Shown here piece after piece: positions 5,844 through 7,693 of a DNA stretch of 7,693 bases. The notes beneath the pieces are model-generated. The model made no database searches. It was not told the origin of the DNA and saw only the letters and a program-made list of their open reading frames with translations. Origin of the DNA: an uncultured Bacteroidales bacterium (GTDB lineage: Bacteria > Bacteroidota > Bacteroidia > Bacteroidales > UBA4417). A program made the translations under genes and the position numbers. The DNA lies in NCBI GenBank assembly GCA_903917425.1, contig CAIXAQ010000974.1, forward strand, positions 1 to 7,693, read 5' to 3'. Every line of letters starts with the position of its first letter. Position 1 is the first letter of the stretch.

Positions 5844-7073
5844 ATGAAAAAGGGAAAAGAAATCCGTCCGCATATCGGAATATTTGGTCGGCGGAACAGC
5901 GGTAAAAGTTCATTAATAAATATTCTGGCCGGGCAGGAAGTGTCCATTGTTTCGAGTGTAGCGGGAACAACAACCGACCCGGTTTCGAAAAACATGGAAA
6001 TCAGTGGCCTTGGCGCTGTGGTACTTATAGATACTGCAGGCATTGACGACGAAGGAATGCTGGGCGAAAAACGCATCACCCGCAGCCGCGAAGTGATAAA
6101 AACTATTGACCTGGCGATACTCCTGATCATTAATAACGTAATCGGTGAATCTGAAAACAGCCTGATCGGTGAGTTTAACAAACTGGATGTTCCTTTTTTT
6201 GTTGTGCATAACAAATCGGATCTGCAACCTTTGTTGCCTGCTACAATCTTAAAAATTGAAAACGAACTTCAAACCATAGTATTGGAATTCAGCATTTTAC
6301 AATTGACAAGTGTTGAACCACTGGTGGCACAGATGCGGAATTTCCTTCCCGAAACAGCCTGGAAACCAGGCACATTGGTCGGCGACCTGATTTCGTATGG
6401 TGATACGGTACTGTTAATTACGCCTATAGACATTGAAGCTCCCGAAGGACGTCTTATCCTCCCACAGGTGCAGGTGATTCGCGATGTGCTCGATCACGAT
6501 GGGATTGTTGCCATCTGCAAAGAGCGTGAAGTGGATGCTTATTTCAAAAAAATGGAACCAAAGCCAAAACTTGTTCTTACCGACAGCCAGGTGTTTCTGA
6601 AGGCGGATGCATCCATTCCATCTGAAATTCCTTTGACCAGTTTCAGCATAGTCCTTGCCCGCCAGAAAGGTGATTTTCAGCATTATATCAAGGGTACTCC
6701 AAAAATCGGTGAACTGAAAGATGGAGATCGGATTCTGATTCTTGAATCGTGCAGCCATCATGTTTCGTGCGACGATATCGGGCGCGTCAAGATTCCACGC
6801 TGGCTGAGCAATTTCACAGGCAAAAAACTTGAATATGATGTAGTTGCGGGTCTGAACCAGGTTCCGCGTGATATTCATGATTATGCGTTGCTGGTGCAAT
6901 GCGGGGGATGCATGATAACCCGCCGTCAGTTGGTAAACCGCCTGAAACCAGCTATTGACGCAGGTATCCCTGTTACCAATTATGGAATGGCCATTGCCTA
7001 TGTGCACGGAATTTACGACAGGGCTATAAAGCCATTCTTAAATATGGGAGGGGAAAAGGCGGATTATTTGTAA
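5844..7073 (+). CDS. hydF: HydF, [FeFe]-hydrogenase H-cluster maturation GTPase
   Basis: 409 aa, typical for HydF. The N-terminal GTPase domain (about 8-175) has P-loop GRRNSGKS (15-22), switch I Thr in GTTTDP (41-46), DTAG (63-66) and NKSD (123-126). A middle dimerisation domain (about 178-265) follows. The C-terminal iron-sulfur domain has C303-S-H305 and C353-G-G-C356; the 47 residues between H305 and C353 fit the HydF pattern CxH-x(46-53)-CxxC, which binds a [4Fe-4S] cluster. HydF is the cytoplasmic scaffold that receives the [2Fe] precursor built by the radical-SAM enzymes HydE and HydG and delivers it to apo-HydA. All key residues are present, so it should be functional. It is the last gene of the apparent operon, 31 bp after the lyase, and no terminator lies between them. 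HydE, HydG and the hydrogenase must be encoded elsewhere or beyond the window. Close matching to the GTPase and cluster motifs makes a generic Era/Der-type GTPase unlikely. Confidence 0.97.
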   Translation: MKKGKEIRPHIGIFGRRNSGKSSLINILAGQEVSIVSSVAGTTTDPVSKNMEISGLGAVVLIDTAGIDDEGMLGEKRITRSREVIKTIDLAILLIINNVIGESENSLIGEFNKLDVPFFVVHNKSDLQPLLPATILKIENELQTIVLEFSILQLTSVEPLVAQMRNFLPETAWKPGTLVGDLISYGDTVLLITPIDIEAPEGRLILPQVQVIRDVLDHDGIVAICKEREVDAYFKKMEPKPKLVLTDSQVFLKADASIPSEIPLTSFSIVLARQKGDFQHYIKGTPKIGELKDGDRILILESCSHHVSCDDIGRVKIPRWLSNFTGKKLEYDVVAGLNQVPRDIHDYALLVQCGGCMITRRQLVNRLKPAIDAGIPVTNYGMAIAYVHGIYDRAIKPFLNMGGEKADYL

Positions 7074-7128
7074 GGGAAGTTTGAATTCTCAATTACTACA
7101 ACGACCTTTTCCTTATTACATGAAATTT

Positions 7129-7146
7129 AAATCAACCAATTGATTT
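7129..7146. terminator. Weak AT-rich dyad between convergent genes, possible bidirectional terminator
   Basis: AAATCAA and TTGATTT form a perfect 7-bp stem around the loop CCAA, midway between the convergent ends of hydF (7073) and the right-edge gene (7178). Two of the seven pairs or fewer are G-C, and no clear T run follows on the plus strand, so it is a poor intrinsic terminator. It is listed because it is the only dyad found in this gap. Confidence 0.25.
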
Positions 7147-7177
7147 GCAGGAACTGTATTGGGTAATTACTGAATAA

Positions 7178-7693
7178 TTATTTGCAGAATTCCGCTGGTA
7201 AATCCACATCAATAACCTGGTAATATGAGTGGTCAGGTTCAAACACATGGACTGAATAGAACCTGGTTTGACCGTTAAAATAGGCATAACCTTCGTAAAA
7301 TGAATTAGGAGAAACACTCTCAATCGCCTCTCCATTGACCATATAAGCATGTATCCATCCGCCTACTGTTGGGCTAATACGTCTATAATAAAAGCCCAAA
7401 GATGGTTTTACAGTAATTGAACCACATTTCCCACTGACGGTAACATGCAGCAGAGTAGAGTTTTCAAGAGCAGGGCCTGAACCGGGTGTTAAGAAAAGAT
7501 CATAATTCCCTCCGATGCAGGAATTATCTATTAATTGCCCTCCTAAAAACTCCCGTGTTTCTTCTTCGACTGCACTAAGTGCAATAGGAAATGGATATCC
7601 ATACCAAAGTGGAAATTTCATTGAACCATCAAATGTACTTACTTTGAAAGAACCATATGTATCAATCCATGCACCATCAGATTGCCTTAAGAC
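7178..7693 (-). CDS. C-terminal part of an unrecognised beta-rich protein (5' end outside window)
   Basis: 171 residues are visible and the frame stays open to the right edge, so the Met at 7621 is internal and not the start: in-frame codons upstream of it read VLRQSDGAWIDTYGSFKVST with no stop. The stop is the TAA at 7180-7178. The sequence is rich in Gly, Tyr, Phe and alternating hydrophobics, which suggests beta-strands. DGAWIDTYGSFKV...FPLWYGYPFP could belong to a carboxypeptidase-regulatory-like or other Ig-like extracellular domain, but this is a guess. Three Cys (in DNSCIGG, SGKCGS and the terminal EFCK) could form disulfides if exported. No T9SS tail is present: it ends VIDVDLPAEFCK. 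It is convergent with hydF across a 104-bp gap, so it is not part of that operon. Function unknown. Confidence 0.75.
   Translation of the reverse strand, partial: VLRQSDGAWIDTYGSFKVSTFDGSMKFPLWYGYPFPIALSAVEEETREFLGGQLIDNSCIGGNYDLFLTPGSGPALENSTLLHVTVSGKCGSITVKPSLGFYYRRISPTVGGWIHAYMVNGEAIESVSPNSFYEGYAYFNGQTRFYSVHVFEPDHSYYQVIDVDLPAEFCK

Noticed and set aside
5828..7007. Minus-strand open frames across hydF
   Set aside because: They overlap a gene with all HydF motifs intact and show no domain of their own; they are antisense shadows.

Overview
The window looks like a piece of chromosome from an anaerobic member of the Bacteroidota. The evidence is a type IX secretion (T9SS) sorting domain on a modular secreted protein, start codons without clear Shine-Dalgarno sequences, promoter-like boxes resembling the Bacteroidota TTG / TAnnTTTG pattern, AT-rich intergenic DNA, and an [FeFe]-hydrogenase maturation gene. 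No rRNA, tRNA, CRISPR array, transposase or phage gene was found.

Left third (1-2928, minus strand): two tandem paralogous secreted proteins. The upstream gene (310-2928, 872 aa) has a signal peptide, an N-terminal GSWNTW...GTYEW module, a spacer domain, three ~125-residue repeats, a second NW...GTYEW module that resembles a starch/glycogen-binding (CBM48/CBM20-type) beta-sandwich, and a C-terminal T9SS sorting domain. The downstream gene (1-255) is cut by the window edge. It starts with its own signal peptide and the same N-terminal module. Both are probably surface or secreted carbohydrate-binding or adhesin-like proteins in one transcription unit.

Middle (2929-3615): a 687-bp divergent intergenic region without genes. 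It holds promoter candidates for both sides, a 12-bp palindrome, two arrays of a 7-bp repeat in opposite orientation, a 12-bp-stem hairpin, and a 10-bp inverted repeat that encloses an AT-rich segment next to the rightward promoter region.

Right-centre (3616-7073, plus strand): a probable three-gene operon with gaps of 25 and 31 bp. It encodes an unrecognised 238-aa membrane-anchored protein with a SHOCT-like segment, a divergent aspartase/fumarase-superfamily lyase (484 aa), and HydF (409 aa), the GTPase scaffold that carries the [2Fe] subcluster of the H-cluster. HydE, HydG and the hydrogenase are not in the window. The lyase may supply ammonium or another small metabolite for H-cluster assembly, and the membrane protein is an uncharacterised neighbour.

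Right edge (7178-7693, minus strand): the C-terminal part of an unrecognised beta-rich protein. It is convergent with hydF and its 5' end lies outside the window.
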